This document shows positions 11,887 to 23,179 of a stretch of DNA of 64,000 nucleotides, piece by piece. Below the pieces are notes generated by a model that did no database searches, was not told where the DNA came from, and saw only the letters and a list, made by a program, of their open reading frames with translations. Numbering within the stretch: the first letter of the stretch is position 1; each line of letters begins with the position of its first letter. Origin of the DNA: Isoetes taiwanensis (Eukaryota > Streptophyta > Lycopodiopsida > Isoetales > Isoetaceae); assembly GCA_021234155.1 (NCBI GenBank), contig JAJEKV010000032.1, forward strand, positions 14,650,283 through 14,714,282, read 5' to 3'. The position numbers and the translations under genes were made by a program.

Positions 11887-12059
11887 TGACTACAAATAAA
11901 ACATTCACACGAGAAAATACAAGGAAAATGGTAGAAGAAACCATTCAATTACACTAAAAGTGTAAGATTGCCAACATAATACATGATAATATGAGGCTGT
12001 TACTTAATTACACGGAAATCACTTGCTTATATCTTAATTTCTATGAAAATCTTTATACC
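11887..12059. other. No gene recognised
   Basis: AT-rich sequence between palindrome array 2 and the second copy of the unrecognised ORF; nothing supported. Confidence 0.3.
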
Positions 12060-12540
12060 AGTCCAGTGGAGTATCTTCACAGCGTGATATATGCAAAATT
12101 ATGTCTTTGTGTGCTATGTAGCCATAGGTCACGTGTATCCCAAGGAATTGTATCCCAGGTGGGGATCTAGGCGATAACCACGGGATGTTGAAGTCAAGGA
12201 ACTAATAGGAGCTTACCAATATCCACAAAAGATTTGTAATGGAAGTCGTAGTTCAATGAGGATATAAATCCTATTCTTCTCATTAGTAGGAATGACCAGA
12301 GGCACATCTTGATCCAGTAGAGTAGGCCATGAAACCATGGAAAAGCATGTCCTTCAACCGTTCACAGCCTATCTTCTAAATCGAGGGGTTCAAGAAGTCC
12401 CAAAGCACTTAGAGTGAACCTTGCTTCACTTTCGAATTGATCTCCTCGGTGGAGGGAGATGGCGAAAGTATAGCGATCGATAACGAAGTTGATCACCTAC
12501 CTTGCAAGCTCTGTGGTTGGACCGTGGCGCCATCGATGCT
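12060..12540 (-). pseudogene. Unrecognised transposon-type ORF, copy 2
   Basis: Counterpart of 10640-11275. The minus strand reads ...TELARYVINFVIDRYTFAIS... and then FTLSALGLLEPLDLEDRL (about 12420-12370). The plus strand aligns directly: 'gaagttgatca-ct-cc-ttg-aagctc' at 12484 and 11116. Frame changes and stops make it a pseudogene. Family unknown. Confidence 0.3.
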
Positions 12541-12769
12541 CCCAAAAGTTGTTAAAAATCATCAAAGTGCGTATTAACTCTACCGCAGACGCTTGCGGGT
12601 ATTCCTGGATCAGCCCGGCGAGGATGTTCTTGCAAAGTTACCATTTGCAAGAAACTAGTGGAGCGAATTGCAGCGGGCAAAGAGCAACAAGAAGCGGACC
12701 GAGGCAAGCAAGAGCATGCAAACAAGAAGCGGAGACAAAGACAAGGCATAGATGCCTATTTAAAGAGAA

Positions 12770-12960
12770 ATCGGTATATATGCTATATAAATGTACATTA
12801 TATTTACATATTGTAGCTCACGTGGTATCTGAGTACCATACAAGTATGTATATGATAATAATTTTGGTATGTATATACCATCAATAATTTCTATGTATAT
12901 CACAGTCAATAATTTTCGGGTATATACCATCAATAATTTTGGTGGGTATAAATATACATC
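12770..12960. repeat. TA-rich tandem repeats
   Basis: Contains 'gtatatatgctatataaatgt' followed by four variants of 'gtatataccatcaataattt' about 25-40 bp apart. A related block lies at 13258-13350. Confidence 0.7.
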
Positions 12961-13257
12961 AAATTGCCGAGTGCGGCAATATTGGCCTCCGCTTCTAGCC
13001 ATGTGGTCTCATTACGGTCACCGCATTGATTCCATTACCCGCAAGATGAATCCGCGAAAATTTCTTGATGTCGCTGCGAGAAATACCCATGGAAGGCTGG
13101 ATGACCAACGCTCAATCCTGCTATTATCACCGATCCCTTCGATGTTATCATCCATCTAATATGGAATAGAGAGCATCAAATGTACATGATAGAAAAAAGA
13201 TCAACAGGGGTGCTGGTGACAATGACTCGAAGAGTCCCCTAACTCAATACTCAGAAT

Positions 13258-13350
13258 GTATATACGCTATATACGTACATTATATACATGTGTATTTTGT
13301 ACATTATGCTCGTATGTATAACCAATAATGCTGCTACAGTGCATGTCAAT
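13258..13350. repeat. TA-rich tandem repeats, second block
   Basis: Repeats the phrases of 12770-12960 in the same order ('gtatatacgctatatacgtac', then 'gtcaataattttg'). Each block is followed by a copy of a small ORF, so the unit (repeat plus ORF) was duplicated. Confidence 0.65.
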
Positions 13351-13404
13351 AATTTTGTTCGATATAAGTAGGGTTCCACTCAATGCAGAAGGCGTCCATT
13401 TGCT

Positions 13405-13656
13405 ATGTCTCGGCCTCCTCGTCCCGAAGATATGGACTCCATTACTTGCACTATGACATATAATGATATTCATAGATGTTCTCAGAGGGGTATCCCCCTT
13501 GATCCCTGGCTGGAAGGAGTAGCAGAGGGCCGAAATCGTTCTTCCGGAGGGTTTTATCGTGTTATTATCCACCTTTGGAGGGTTCCAGAGCGTGGCGTCT
13601 ATGAGATTAATCGCATCACTCAACTACCTTTTCATGATGATCCCGATCGCGAATAA
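13405..13656 (+). CDS. Small intact ORF, product unknown (83 aa)
   Basis: An uninterrupted frame begins MSRPPRPEDMDSITCTM and ends in LPFHDDPDRE. It is proline- and arginine-rich at the start and acidic at the end, with no membrane segment. A diverged, broken relative lies at 12975-13160 (shared order: 'cc-ccgcttct/tcctcgtc', 'gattccattac', 'tgttatcatccatct'), which argues that this frame was once a real coding unit rather than chance. The family is not recognised. It lies inside the 17.7-kb element between TA-rich repeats and palindrome array 3. Only one frame is open over the whole length. Confidence 0.35.
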   Translation: MSRPPRPEDMDSITCTMTYNDIHRCSQRGIPLDPWLEGVAEGRNRSSGGFYRVIIHLWRVPERGVYEINRITQLPFHDDPDRE

Positions 13657-13849
13657 GCTTCTTCATTCATGTATGCTATGCCTCTTATATGAGTTCTATG
13701 TACATGCTATGCCTCTTATATGAGTTATAAGTATGTAACCATAAGTGATACATGTGATCCGTCTATTTACCGCACATTTTTTCAATTTGGAAAGCTCTTG
13801 GCCATTTTCCTTACGTGTAGATTCTAAATTGATTCGGCATTCTCTTCAC

Positions 13850-14075
13850 AATGTGTGGAATAGTGCATTTTTACGCGTAGTCGCGGTCGCGAAATTGCTC
13901 CCCTCAAAAACTTTGGAACCACTATTTTACGCACCGTGTAGCCACGGTCGCGAAATAAACTTTCCAAAAGAATGTGGAATAGTCATTTTAAGCACGTGTA
14001 GCCCGCGGTCGCGAAATAGACCTTCCTACGAGAATATGGAATAGTCATTTTCGCATCGTAGCCCGCGGTCAACAC
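13850..14075. repeat. Palindrome array 3
   Basis: Four units of about 60 bp with cores near 13872, 13931, 13993 and 14053 (acgcaccgtgtagccacggtcgcgaaat and variants). The spacer is 'tggaatagtcatttt', different from arrays 1 and 2. Confidence 0.85.
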
Positions 14076-14221
14076 TAGTAGATAAATGCACCCGCAATAA
14101 ATAGAATTGCAAATAATTACGGATAAATATAAAACACTCATGACGATAAATACTAAAACACTCATATATTAAGAAACAAAAAGTGTTACAAAGGATGCTA
14201 AGGGAGGCATCCACGCGTATC

Positions 14222-15516
14222 TAGCTAAAAGCATAATCGTTGGCACACTTACGGTAACCGTCCTCTGTGCACACAACGGCGGACCTTGTCCTCAAAGAGG
14301 CTAATTAGATGAGCCTCTGCGCCTCTTCTGGTATGTCCAAGGCCTGCTGCACGGATTCTATTCACCTCCTCCTCCACCATGGGGACGGATGCACGGTGCT
14401 CTGTCCCTCCTCTTGCTTCTTGCTTCCTTCCTCCTCTCAATAATTTCACGCATCTCAAACCAATACCATTCTAGCGAAGGCAAGCTTGGGAATCGGAGGG
14501 TGGGTGCGTGCCTGCCGATGCACAGATCTCCCTCAAAGCACGAGTGCGGGGAGGGAGCACCCTTCATCTTCTCGGGGCCACCATATCTAACACTAGGCTC
14601 CCCTTCCTTAGGCTTCGCTTATTACCAAGCTTATCCCGGTCTCCTTGCATCTCTCTCGGCTTGTCTGCGGTAGGAACAAGCCTAGGAGGCTTTTGCAGGC
14701 TCGGTTTCTTCGGCACGGATTTCAGCTTTTCGCGGGGCTTCCTAGAACCTTTTCCACTCGAACTAGGGTTCAGGGATCAACATCTTTGGTCCACATGATG
14801 ATCTTCTTTGGGCGGCTGATCCGGCTGATTTTGGCTGGACCAGCTGATCTTTGATCTTGCTGCCCGTCGATCCTGGCGATCATCTTTGGACCAGGCGATC
14901 GCGGGTCATCTTTGCACTTCCATAGTCTGCAGTTCTTCCTCCCCCCCACCACTGCCAAACGTTTGGGAATGCAATAGTGGTCCCAACGTCTGAGACGAGG
15001 AGATAGCCTGATTCATGAGCCACTGGGCACCATGGCCCTGGTCAACCGCCAAAGCACCGGCGTGTGTAGACCCCAGTGGTTTCAACCGTAATCCGACTCA
15101 TTACACAAGAACTGGAATGGCGCGTGACTCCGTCTTGGGACATGGATGACATCAACCTGGGCCACACGACGTATGACCCGACGGCTTCCTCCAATGTCTC
15201 CGCTCCAGGGGTGGGGAACGGCAGGCTGGCTGTTGGATCCAGAGCTGTGTCCACTGCTACCACAATACAGTCATCTGGAACTGGAATATTGTGGCAGACA
15301 GTTGCGTCACGGAAAACTCCTTCCCCAACAACCTTACCAGCGCTCAGCAAGGTGACCCGACTAGGAAGCACGGTCGGGTTTTCGAAATATTCGTCCACAC
15401 TATTACTAATAGTGTGGACGACATTTCCAAGGGTTTGCCCGAAGTCTTCTGTAAGGACAACCTCCTCTACGTCCATCTGCTGGCTTGTGATGGGAATAAC
15501 TGCCTCGCCCTCTGTG
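14222..15516 (-). pseudogene. DUF8039-like transposon protein, 3' part
   Basis: The minus strand from 15516 reads EGEAVIPITSQQMDVEEVV, then LLSAGKVVGEGVF, HNIPVPDDCIVVAVDT, LPFP and AVGSYVVWPR. This pattern (x-VxxGxV... PLP..VxVxVD... LPxP... AVG..VxWPR) is that of DUF8039, found in plant transposon proteins next to TNP2- and Ulp1-type domains. Further downstream, with several frame changes, lie a K/P-rich linker (GKGSRKPREKLKSVPKKPS, about 14740), GAPSPHSCFEGDLCIG (about 14560), LEWYWFEMREIIERRKEAR (about 14460) and a final VVCTEDGYRKCANDYAF ending at 14223. The 5' part of the same frame is on the far side of the copia insertion (20245 onward). Confidence 0.5.
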
Positions 15517-15731
15517 TGTGAAAGCGAGAGAACAGATGACAACAAGAACACACGAACTTCTGATTGATGATCAGATAAGTACAATGAGCTCCGAGATCTA
15601 TGGAGCTAATAATAGCAAGAGAGCTAAAACAATAACCAACTAACTATGATGAAACAAATACAACGGCTAGATTCCTCATCATTCTGGGATCTGGGCAGTT
15701 GGAGACGTGTCACTGGTTGCATGCTCTAACA
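15517..15731 (-). repeat. Copia 3' LTR
   Basis: Matches 20032-20244. On the minus strand it starts TGTTAGAGCATGC and ends GCTTTCACA. The first 160 plus-strand bases are nearly identical to the other LTR except one 3-base indel; differences cluster at 15695-15718. Confidence 0.95.
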
Positions 15732-18700
15732 CTCCCCCTGCAACCTTGACACTGAACTGAGTAATACCAAGTGCTTCTCGGTGATGCAGAAAACCTTCTT
15801 TAGGTAGAGCTTTGGTAAATGTATCAGCCAGCATTTCTTTAGTAGGCATATAATCTAATTGAATGAAGTTTTCTTCAATCTGTTGGCGCACATAATGATA
15901 GTGCATTGGTATGTGATGCGTCCGGGATCGATGAGCAGGAACTTGAGCCATGTTGATGGCACTTTGGTTGTCAATCCAGACTTGAAGAGGTAAAGTAGCA
16001 GCAGAATGAACAAATTCTAACAATCTGTGATAAGAAACCAGATCACGAGCTCCATGAGATAATGCCAAGTATTCAGCTTCGGCAGATGAGCGTGCCACAG
16101 TAGCTTGCTTCTTGGAGACCCAACCCAAAAGACCACCATAATAGAGGAAAGAGCAACCTGTGGTAGATCGACAATTAACATTTGTACCATGACTTGCATC
16201 AACCATTAATGTTAACTGAGGAAAGCTTGATGAAGAATAGGTGATGCCATGATGTGGTGTGCCCAACAAGTACCGGAGGATCCTTTTAGCCAGCTTCCAA
16301 TGAACGGAGGTGAACTTGTCATTGAATTGACTTAGAGTAATGACGGAGTAGCAAATATCAGGTCGTGTTCCAATCATGATGTACATCAGACTGCCAATAA
16401 GAGATCTGTAAGGTAAATCTGGTACAGGAGACTCCAGAGATACATCTTCGAACAATTTGAGATTGGGTTCCATTGGAGTTGAACTGGGATGAGCAGAAAG
16501 CATGTCAAAGCGATCCAATACTTCCTGGATATACCTGCGCTGGTCAATATGAAGACTACGAGTGGAGCGATCACGAACAATGTGAATCCCAAGGAAGAAA
16601 GAGGCGTCTCCTAAAAATTTCATAGCGAACAGAGCATTAAGGTGTTTATAAACACCAAGAAGAACATCACGGTTGTTGCCCATAAGTAACAGGTCATCCA
16701 CATAGAGGAGGATGATAACTAAACAGCCTTCATGAACTCGAAGATAGACATTCTGATCATTTGGAGAAGGCTGAAAGTTCATTGCTTGAAGAGCCATGTC
16801 AAATTTCTGAAACCATTGGCGAGAAGCTTGCTTCAAGCCATAGATGGCTTTATGCAATTGGCAAACATACTCTGGATGAATGGGATCTTCAAAACCAGGC
16901 GGTTGACGCATGAAGAGTGCTTCCTCAAGATCACCATGCAAGAAAGCCGTTTGCACATCAAGTTGAAAAATCTCCCAGTCGTTTTGAGCAGCAACAGCAA
17001 GAACAGTTCGGAGGCTGTTCATATGAACTACAGGAGAGTATGTGTCATGAAAATCAAGGTCAGGAACTTGGGTAAACCCGCGGGCTACCAATCTGGCTTT
17101 GTACCGATCAAGGGAGCCATCAGCTTGGAGCTTTTTAGTAAAAATCCAACGACAATCAATGGCAGATCGACCAGGAGGCAAGGGAACAAGAGTCCAAACT
17201 GAATTTGTGTGCATTGAAGAGAGTTCATCTTGAGCAGCAGTTTTCCAGTGAGGACCTTCAGGGCCATGAATAGCAAGATGGATATTCAGGGGAGTGGAAG
17301 ATGTGGCAAGGCAAACCCATTCTGCTATACTTGTCTCAGCTTGATCCAGTATCTTTTGTGAAGGAGTACGAATGCGTTGGGAGCGTCTTAAAGGAGGTGG
17401 AGGATCATGAACTGCAGGTGGATCAGGCTGAATAGGAGAATTGGGCATTGGCGGATTTGGCAATGGCGGATTGGGCATCTGAGTTTGGAGTCTGGCTAAG
17501 CGATCAGCTTCTTGGTCCAGGATGGCAGAAGGCATAGGATCAGGTACAAGATTATCAAGGTCAATGAAATCACTGTCAAGAGTAGGATCAGGATCTGAGA
17601 ATTTAGTTTCGTCAAAATGGACATCAGTGCTAATGTGGATCTGATTTGCAATCGGGTCCCAACACTTATAAGCTTTATGATTGGAGGAGTATCCAACAAA
17701 ACGGCAACAGACGCTCTTGTCATCCCATTTGGATCGAAGAGCTGTGGGCATTTGTGCATAAACGTGACAACCAAAAATCCGAACATAAGAGAGATCCGGT
17801 TTGGTACCATACCAGACTTCATGTGGAGTTTTGCCAGGAACCGCAATTGTTGGAAGTCGATTCTGGACATGAATTGTAGCAGCAACTGCCTCCTCCCAAA
17901 ATTGACGAGAAAGATTAGCATGAACCAATAAGCACTTAGCTGCTTCACAAATAGTCGCGGTTTTTATGCTCCGCCACGCCATTTTGCTTGAGGCGTATGG
18001 CGGGTGGTATATTGCCCGTAATTCTCGCATCGGCACATACATTCTCGAAAAGATTGCTGAGGTATTCACCTCCTCCATCAGTCTTGTGACAAAATAATTG
18101 ATTTGCAGTTTGATTCTCGGTGAGGCTTTAAAGAGAAGAAAGGCATCAAGAGCGACTCTTGGCGCTTGAGGAAATAAGCGACAACAACGGCGGCTGAAAT
18201 CATCGATGAAGGTGATATAATATATATTGCCCATTCTGGCGGGAACTTCGCGATAGGTCCACGAGAGATCCGAGTGGATCAAATCAAGAAGATTGTCTCC
18301 GCGGGTGCCAATGGCGGTGAAAGCTTCGCCGGGCATGCTTGCCAAGCATGCATGCGTGACAAAGAGATAAATCACCGGTGGGAAGACTTTCGATGCCGAG
18401 GCCAATTTGTCTTCTTTGCAAATATCGGAGGTTTCTCACATTGATATGTGCTAATCGTTGATGCCAAAGATGAAGAGTATCTTTGTGATCAACAAGAAGT
18501 GCTGTCTGCAGGAACCAACAAATCCATTTCATATAAATTTCCATGTCTTGCACCAAGGGCAATAGGATCTCCAATAATCTGTACATCTTTTGGAAAAAAG
18601 AGAACTTCGCTCATTATTGAAGGCGACCACCATTTGTGCATCGATAGCTTTGGCAACAGACGGAAAGATTCTTTTCAAGAGCTGGGACTACCAAGGCATC

Positions 18701-19958
18701 GGGAATGGGACGGTATTTCCATTGAGCAAAGGAAATAGGAAAAGAGCCTTTAGCAACAATGGGTGCTTCAGCCTTGGATCCAAATTGGACGAGAACCGAA
18801 GACTTTCTTGAGGATTTGCAAGAAGATTAGAATTACGAACCATGATAGAAGTGCAAGCGGAGAATCAATGGTTAGCTTGTAGATGTAAGTAAAAGGAGGC
18901 TGCGTAAGATAAGCCTCTTCAAGGAGGCAAGAATCATCTCGAAAAGAGCTCCATTAACCGGTTCGGACCCATAAAAATTTCCCCAAGGCATGCTTCTTCC
19001 ATAAAAAAACATCTTCTTAATACAATACATGGCGGTCGATGAAATTTCAAGTAAACAAGCTTCCTCAATAATACAACTTTCTTAGTTGATGGGAGAAGCT
19101 TCCACATTGTGGGCGGTTTCTTCCCGGCGAGATCTATCGGATCCTTGAAATTGAGGCTTCTTTGGGGCATTTGTGAGCATGGTGTCCAAATCCCTTACAA
19201 TTTAAACGATCCTTGCTCAAAGGAGTGCCATCCCCAACAAATTGAGGCTTTGGTGTATACCACGGTTTAGAATCCACGGTCTTCCCCTTTGCTGAGTATA
19301 GCATGCTTGCTTTCGGGCCGTGTCTGATCCCCTCTTTCTTTATGAAGCAAAGAAAGTTCCAAAAGGTCATCGACAATTTCTTCCCACGTAGCAGATTTCT
19401 TGCTAGTTACCATGATTTCAACGGTGTGCTCCCAAGAGCGAGGAAGAGACTTATAAAGCCTTAGCTTTTTCCTGGGCAAGAGGATAATGCATGTTCCTGC
19501 CTTGCATCAGCCAAAAGATCAAATTTTTTCTTGCAGCTTGGTGATATGGAGACCTTGATCCCGATTATCTTGAAATTGCAGATTTTCAAGCTCGGTATGC
19601 ACCCCGTAAGACCTCCAAATCCGTTTTCTTTCCATAGCGGTTGGCTAGGAAATCCCATAAATGCTTACTCCACGCTTCCAGTTCCCCACGAATCAATTGG
19701 AGCATGTTTTTAGACAAGCACATAGCAATGCATGCGGTGCTTTGCTATCCTTTTGTTTCCAAAGAAAGATCCTTTTCTTTGTTGGACATCTCCTTCTTTG
19801 GTGACAATGGGTTGCGATCCACTTTGCCTTCTACGACTTCCCAAAGCATCTCGGCTTTGAGATCTGCGGCGTAATCATACGCTTCCAGCCCTCATAACCC
19901 TTTTCAGTCAAAGGCTTGGGGTTTGAGGTTCATCGAGAGTGGAGTTCGAAGTTGCCAT
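15679..19958 (-). CDS. Copia gag-pol polyprotein (5' third frameshifted)
   Basis: Gag would start at the ATG 19958 (MATSNSTLDEPQTP). Frame-shifted gag pieces follow: LYKSLPRSWEHTVEIMVTSK (about 19455) and a CCHC knuckle remnant CKGFGHHAHKC lacking one Cys (about 19220). Pre-integrase LWHQRLAHINVRNL...CHACMLGKH is at about 18465-18330. The open frame 18405-15679 (908 aa) holds the integrase core (IHSDLSW, ITFIDDFSRR; its third acidic region is scrambled), the GTKPDLSYVRIFGCHVY block, reverse transcriptase with YVDDLLL at about residue 567, and RNase H (SSAEAEYLAL, DNQSAINMA, TKALPKEGF). The frame runs through the polypurine tract into the 3' LTR. The RT and RNase H parts look nearly intact; gag and integrase do not, so the copy is probably not autonomous. 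Confidence 0.9.
15732..15741 (-). other. Copia polypurine tract
   Basis: The minus strand reads CAGGGGGAG immediately before the TGTTAG of the 3' LTR, where plus-strand DNA synthesis is primed. Confidence 0.9.
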
Positions 19959-20020
19959 GGCAAAAATTATCCCAAAGATCTTCCGACCGATAGAAGAGCA
20001 AGATCTTTGGAAGGAAAGAA

Positions 20021-20031
20021 GCTCGATACCA
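20021..20031 (-). other. Copia primer binding site
   Basis: Directly after the 5' LTR the minus strand reads TGGTATCGAGC, one base short of the usual initiator Met-tRNA complement TGGTATCAGAGC. Confidence 0.85.
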
Positions 20032-20244
20032 TGTGAAAGCGAGAGAACAGATGACAACAAGAACACACGAACTGATTGATGATCAGATAAGTACAATGAG
20101 CTCCGAGATCTATGGAGCTAATAATAGCAAGAGAGCTAAAACAATAACCAACTAACTATGATGAAACAAATACAACGGCTAGATTCCTCATCATTAAGGA
20201 TCCGGGCGGTTGGACGCGTTAATCCTTGGTTGCATGCTCTAACA
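20032..20244 (-). repeat. Copia 5' LTR
   Basis: Partner of 15517-15731. Being on the minus strand it should contain the element's promoter; no TATA element was assigned. Confidence 0.95.
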
Positions 20245-20440
20245 CTTTGTGATTGGAATAGAAGTCTCCGGCCACGCTAGTAATGACCTCATCAACATTC
20301 TCATGGCGGTGTCAAAGCGCCATTTTGTGGGATTTCAGAGCTAAGCGCCTTCCATGGACATGAGCCGGATTTTAGCAAGGAGAAGAAATTCAATTAAGCA
20401 ATATTGTCTGTCCCGATCCCATAAACCCCTACACTGAAAA
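20245..20440 (-). pseudogene. DUF8039-like transposon protein, 5' part
   Basis: The minus strand up to the copia insertion reads HRHENVDEVITSVAGDFYSN, in the phase that continues into EGEAVIPITS at 15516. More upstream coding sequence could not be followed because palindrome array 4 begins at about 20445. Confidence 0.4.
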
Positions 20441-20444
20441 ATGT

Positions 20445-20800
20445 TCTGGTAGCCACGGTGCGAAATCGGGCAGTCCAAAAACTGCCGACATGCTGTTTTC
20501 GCACCGTAGCCACGGTGCGAAATAGGGCAGTCCAAAACTACGCAGACAACTTGTTTTAATCCCCGCGGTCGCGAAATCGTCGATCCTAAAATCTGCCGAC
20601 ATCCTCTTTTCGCCGCGTAGCCCGCACGAAATAAGCGGGTCAAAAGGCTGCCAAAAGCGGCAGACAATTTACGCAACCGCTAGCCCGCGGTCGCGAAATA
20701 GGGTAGTCAAAATTGCCGAATCACTTTGTTTTCAAGATTTGTAGCCCGCGGTGCGAAATCGCCTGAACCAAAATCTGGCGACATCCTGTTTTTCAGAGCC
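20445..20800. repeat. Palindrome array 4
   Basis: Five to six units of about 60 bp with the core gcaccgtagccacggtgcgaaat near 20450, 20505, 20570, 20620, 20685 and 20745. The spacer is 'gtccaaaactgccgacat'. Individual cores show small losses, such as ggtcgcgaaat for ggtgcgaaat. Confidence 0.85.
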
Positions 20801-21435
20801 ACCATTAAAGTATACCTAACATATACATCTAACAAGGATTTATTGCTCACATTGAAGTCTAACAATTAATGAATATCATAAATGAACATTCATACAAAAA
20901 CAATTTAGTCATATGAAAACAATTGATACATTATAGAAAAAGACAATTTATAGAAAAGACATTATATTCATACATAAGTTTTTTAAGTACATTTCCTTTT
21001 CTTGGCATCGAGGCACTGTAGTACCCTAATCAAAATCTTCTAAGTCCTCTTCTTTTACTCCAGCCCCAATTGCATCTAACGGATACAATATGTCGTGGTC
21101 CATACGTACCAGGGACAAGCGCCTTGTGTTCCTTGTCCGCTCCACCCAAGCCTAGAGCTGCTTTATTTGCAAGGACCAGTACATTTTGAAGCCCCCCGAA
21201 GACATACATTGCGATAGCCCTATCTCTTTGCTACCACTTTCGATCATAGTTTGAGGCTAGGGGCACGTGGTTTGCCCGACTAATAACAGAGCCTTAAGCT
21301 TGAGGACCTCCCTGTACTCGGATGGACTATATTTATTGTGAAACACAATAATTTCCCCTTGTGAAGGTAGCCCATATAATGTGCAATCTTGGCGTCCCTA
21401 CCTAGGGTGACTCTCGATGCCTTGCACGTAAGTCA
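20801..21435. other. No gene recognised
   Basis: AT-rich to about 21000, then mixed composition. Short minus-strand frames near 21060-21350 could be the 3' exons of the next ORF, but no clear splice pair was found. Confidence 0.3.
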
Positions 21436-21499
21436 TCAATAAATAACTCCCCGCATAAAAGAAAACATCGATTCAAGAAGAAATAGAAAATGAAACCAG

Positions 21500-22054
21500 A
21501 TAAATACCTCTCTTTTGTCCCGTTCGACAACAGCTGGGTTTGTTATTTTGAAAGCGGACTTCGACAGCTCACGTTCTATGAATTCAGAAGCAGTGTTTGA
21601 AGAGCTAGCAGCTTCAAATTTGACATCTTTCAACTTTGCTTCATACCACCTTCCGGCTTCTTTGCATGACAATTTCAAATGCATCCTCACGGAGGTATTG
21701 AGGATCCATCATAAGTCCAGCCTCCATCATTTGTCTGGGGACATCAGTCTCAAAGTCTATAAGTCCTCCCAGGCCTACAACATGGGCATATATCTGGCCC
21801 AATATCTCGTCTTCTCTCAACCCTGTCACTTCAGATATGTCCGGCAGCAACAAGTATGGTTTCCCACCTACATGGATGGGATATGCTTCTGATAGCCCCC
21901 AAGTAGATAACTTTTTCTCGGAGACCTCCTGTTCCACAACCTCGATCTCCTCATTTTCCGATCTGAGCTTCTCTTCCTCGGGATCTATCGGCTCCTCTCT
22001 TGGTGGTAGTGGCGTTCTGTTTCGGCGACACGTGCACTTGAAGAAGAACGGCAT
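21500..22054 (-). CDS. Unrecognised acidic ORF of the 17.7-kb element
   Basis: The frame 22054-21641 starts MPFFFKCTCRRNRTPLP, has a strongly acidic run (EEPIDPEEEKLRSENEEIEV), then a folded-looking part (PIHVGGKPYLLLPDISEVTG). Near 21690 the sense passes to another frame, which reads KEAGRWYEAKLKDVKFEAAS and NPAVVERDKRE, ending at a donor-like GTATTT at about 21507. One frameshift therefore interrupts a single exon. I know no family with these features. It is probably a gene of the host transposon, as it lies between palindrome arrays 4 and 5. Confidence 0.35.
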
Positions 22055-22179
22055 CTTTGCTTGGCTTAGTGTAAATCATGTATGTCTTTGAACATGATAT
22101 CTAGGCGAAAAAACTTTCCTTCCCCTCTTGCACCGCTTACAGTTAGGTAGTTTCTTCAAGAACCTTCTTATTCGGTCAT

Positions 22180-22505
22180 GATCGGGTTTGAAACATCTTA
22201 AGAAAAGCTTGGATGCTTAGTGAAGGCAAACCGATCCACGGGGACATGGTTTCACGTCGGGACCAGCTCGACCATGAAGCTATGAAGGATGCCGCCGTAT
22301 GCATCGATAAACTGTTACACTCTGCCATAATGTCTACGTTTCGGGCAAAATTATTATACCACGGTGGTTGCATCCACGGGCTCCTCTAACTCCTCCTCGA
22401 ACTCTTGAGGATGTTTTACGCCGAAAATCCGTTCTTTCTCCACTATTTTGTCATACCATGTGCTAAAGCGGCTCCCATGCCTTATCGACCAGCTATTTGC
22501 CATTC
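22180..22505 (-). pseudogene. Possible TNP2-type transposase C-terminal remnant
   Basis: Minus-strand frames give MANSWSIRHGSRFSTWYDKI, then RRHYGRV..QFIDAYGGIL and HSFMVELVP, with stops between. The order 'F-x-W-x(3)-V' then 'YGRV..F....G..H.F' resembles the end of plant TNP2-like transposases (CACTA group). Short and broken, so tentative. Confidence 0.3.
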
Positions 22506-22559
22506 TCGTGGAGCGGCCTGGATTTATGACACTTAGAATGTGGCCTTTGTAGCGGCTTG

Positions 22560-22965
22560 ATTTGCAATAGAGACTAAGAGCGTGGCAGCGATCGCGAAAA
22601 TAACACTTCCTTAATTTATGCTATGCACAAATTAAAGACCGTGGGTAATACGGTCGCGAAAAAACAAGACCGATAAGTTATTCTATTCACAATTTAGCGC
22701 AGCGGCTCGCGGTCTTGAAAATACTATTCCATTTTTATTACGTTGCACATTTTTCGCGCATCATCGTGGCTCACGGTGCGAAAACAAGACTTCAATATCT
22801 TATTGTATGTATAACCCATGCCCGTGGCTCTCACGGTGCTTGATATACCCCTTTTTTTTTTATGCTATGCATTTTTCAAGACACTGGCTACGGTCTTAAA
22901 AATAACCACTCCATATTTTATGAGAGCCACAATTTCGCTTAGTAAGTGCGGTGTGAAAACACATC
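22560..22965. repeat. Palindrome array 5
   Basis: Six degenerate units of about 65 bp with cores related to gcgcatc-gtggctcacggtgcgaaaa. The spacer is 'aagacttcaatatcttattgt' plus 'tatgcacaaatt'. This is the most diverged of the five arrays. Confidence 0.75.
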
Positions 22966-23179
22966 CACAATCGAGTTGTACATAACATGGCTACTTTAAG
23001 TCTTATATCCCAATGAAAGCAAATGTTTGCAATTAATATACAATAGATCTACATTAACAATCACTTATATTTATATTAGATAGATTCATATACAGATATG
23101 ACTTTGGGGGCATGCATGACCCCAATTTATAGCATTCTTCTGCGCTTTCCCACCTTACGGCCATCTATCATGAAATGGA
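22966..23179. other. No gene recognised
   Basis: AT-rich spacer after palindrome array 5; nothing supported. Confidence 0.3.

Larger units (their letters stand above)
15517..20244 (-). mobile_element. Ty1/copia LTR retrotransposon
   Basis: A complete but mutated copy on the minus strand. It has 213-215-bp LTRs (TG...CA), a Met-tRNA-like primer site next to the 5' LTR, a G-rich polypurine tract next to the 3' LTR, and gag-pol between. Flanking 5-mers are ctgtg (15512-15516) and ctttg (20245-20249), a probable target duplication with one change. It interrupts a DUF8039-like frame; skipping the element plus one target copy restores that frame. Confidence 0.95.

Noticed and set aside
10150-14075. 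CRISPR array
   Set aside because: Regular repeats with spacers, but the spacers are nearly identical within each array, there are no cas genes, and the context is a plant nuclear genome.
15076-15567. 163-codon plus-strand open frame
   Set aside because: Shadow of the minus-strand DUF8039-like coding sequence and partly inside the copia LTR.
15042-15584. 180-codon minus frame taken as one protein
   Set aside because: Its first 20 or so residues come from the copia LTR; the genuine transposon frame begins upstream of the copia insertion.
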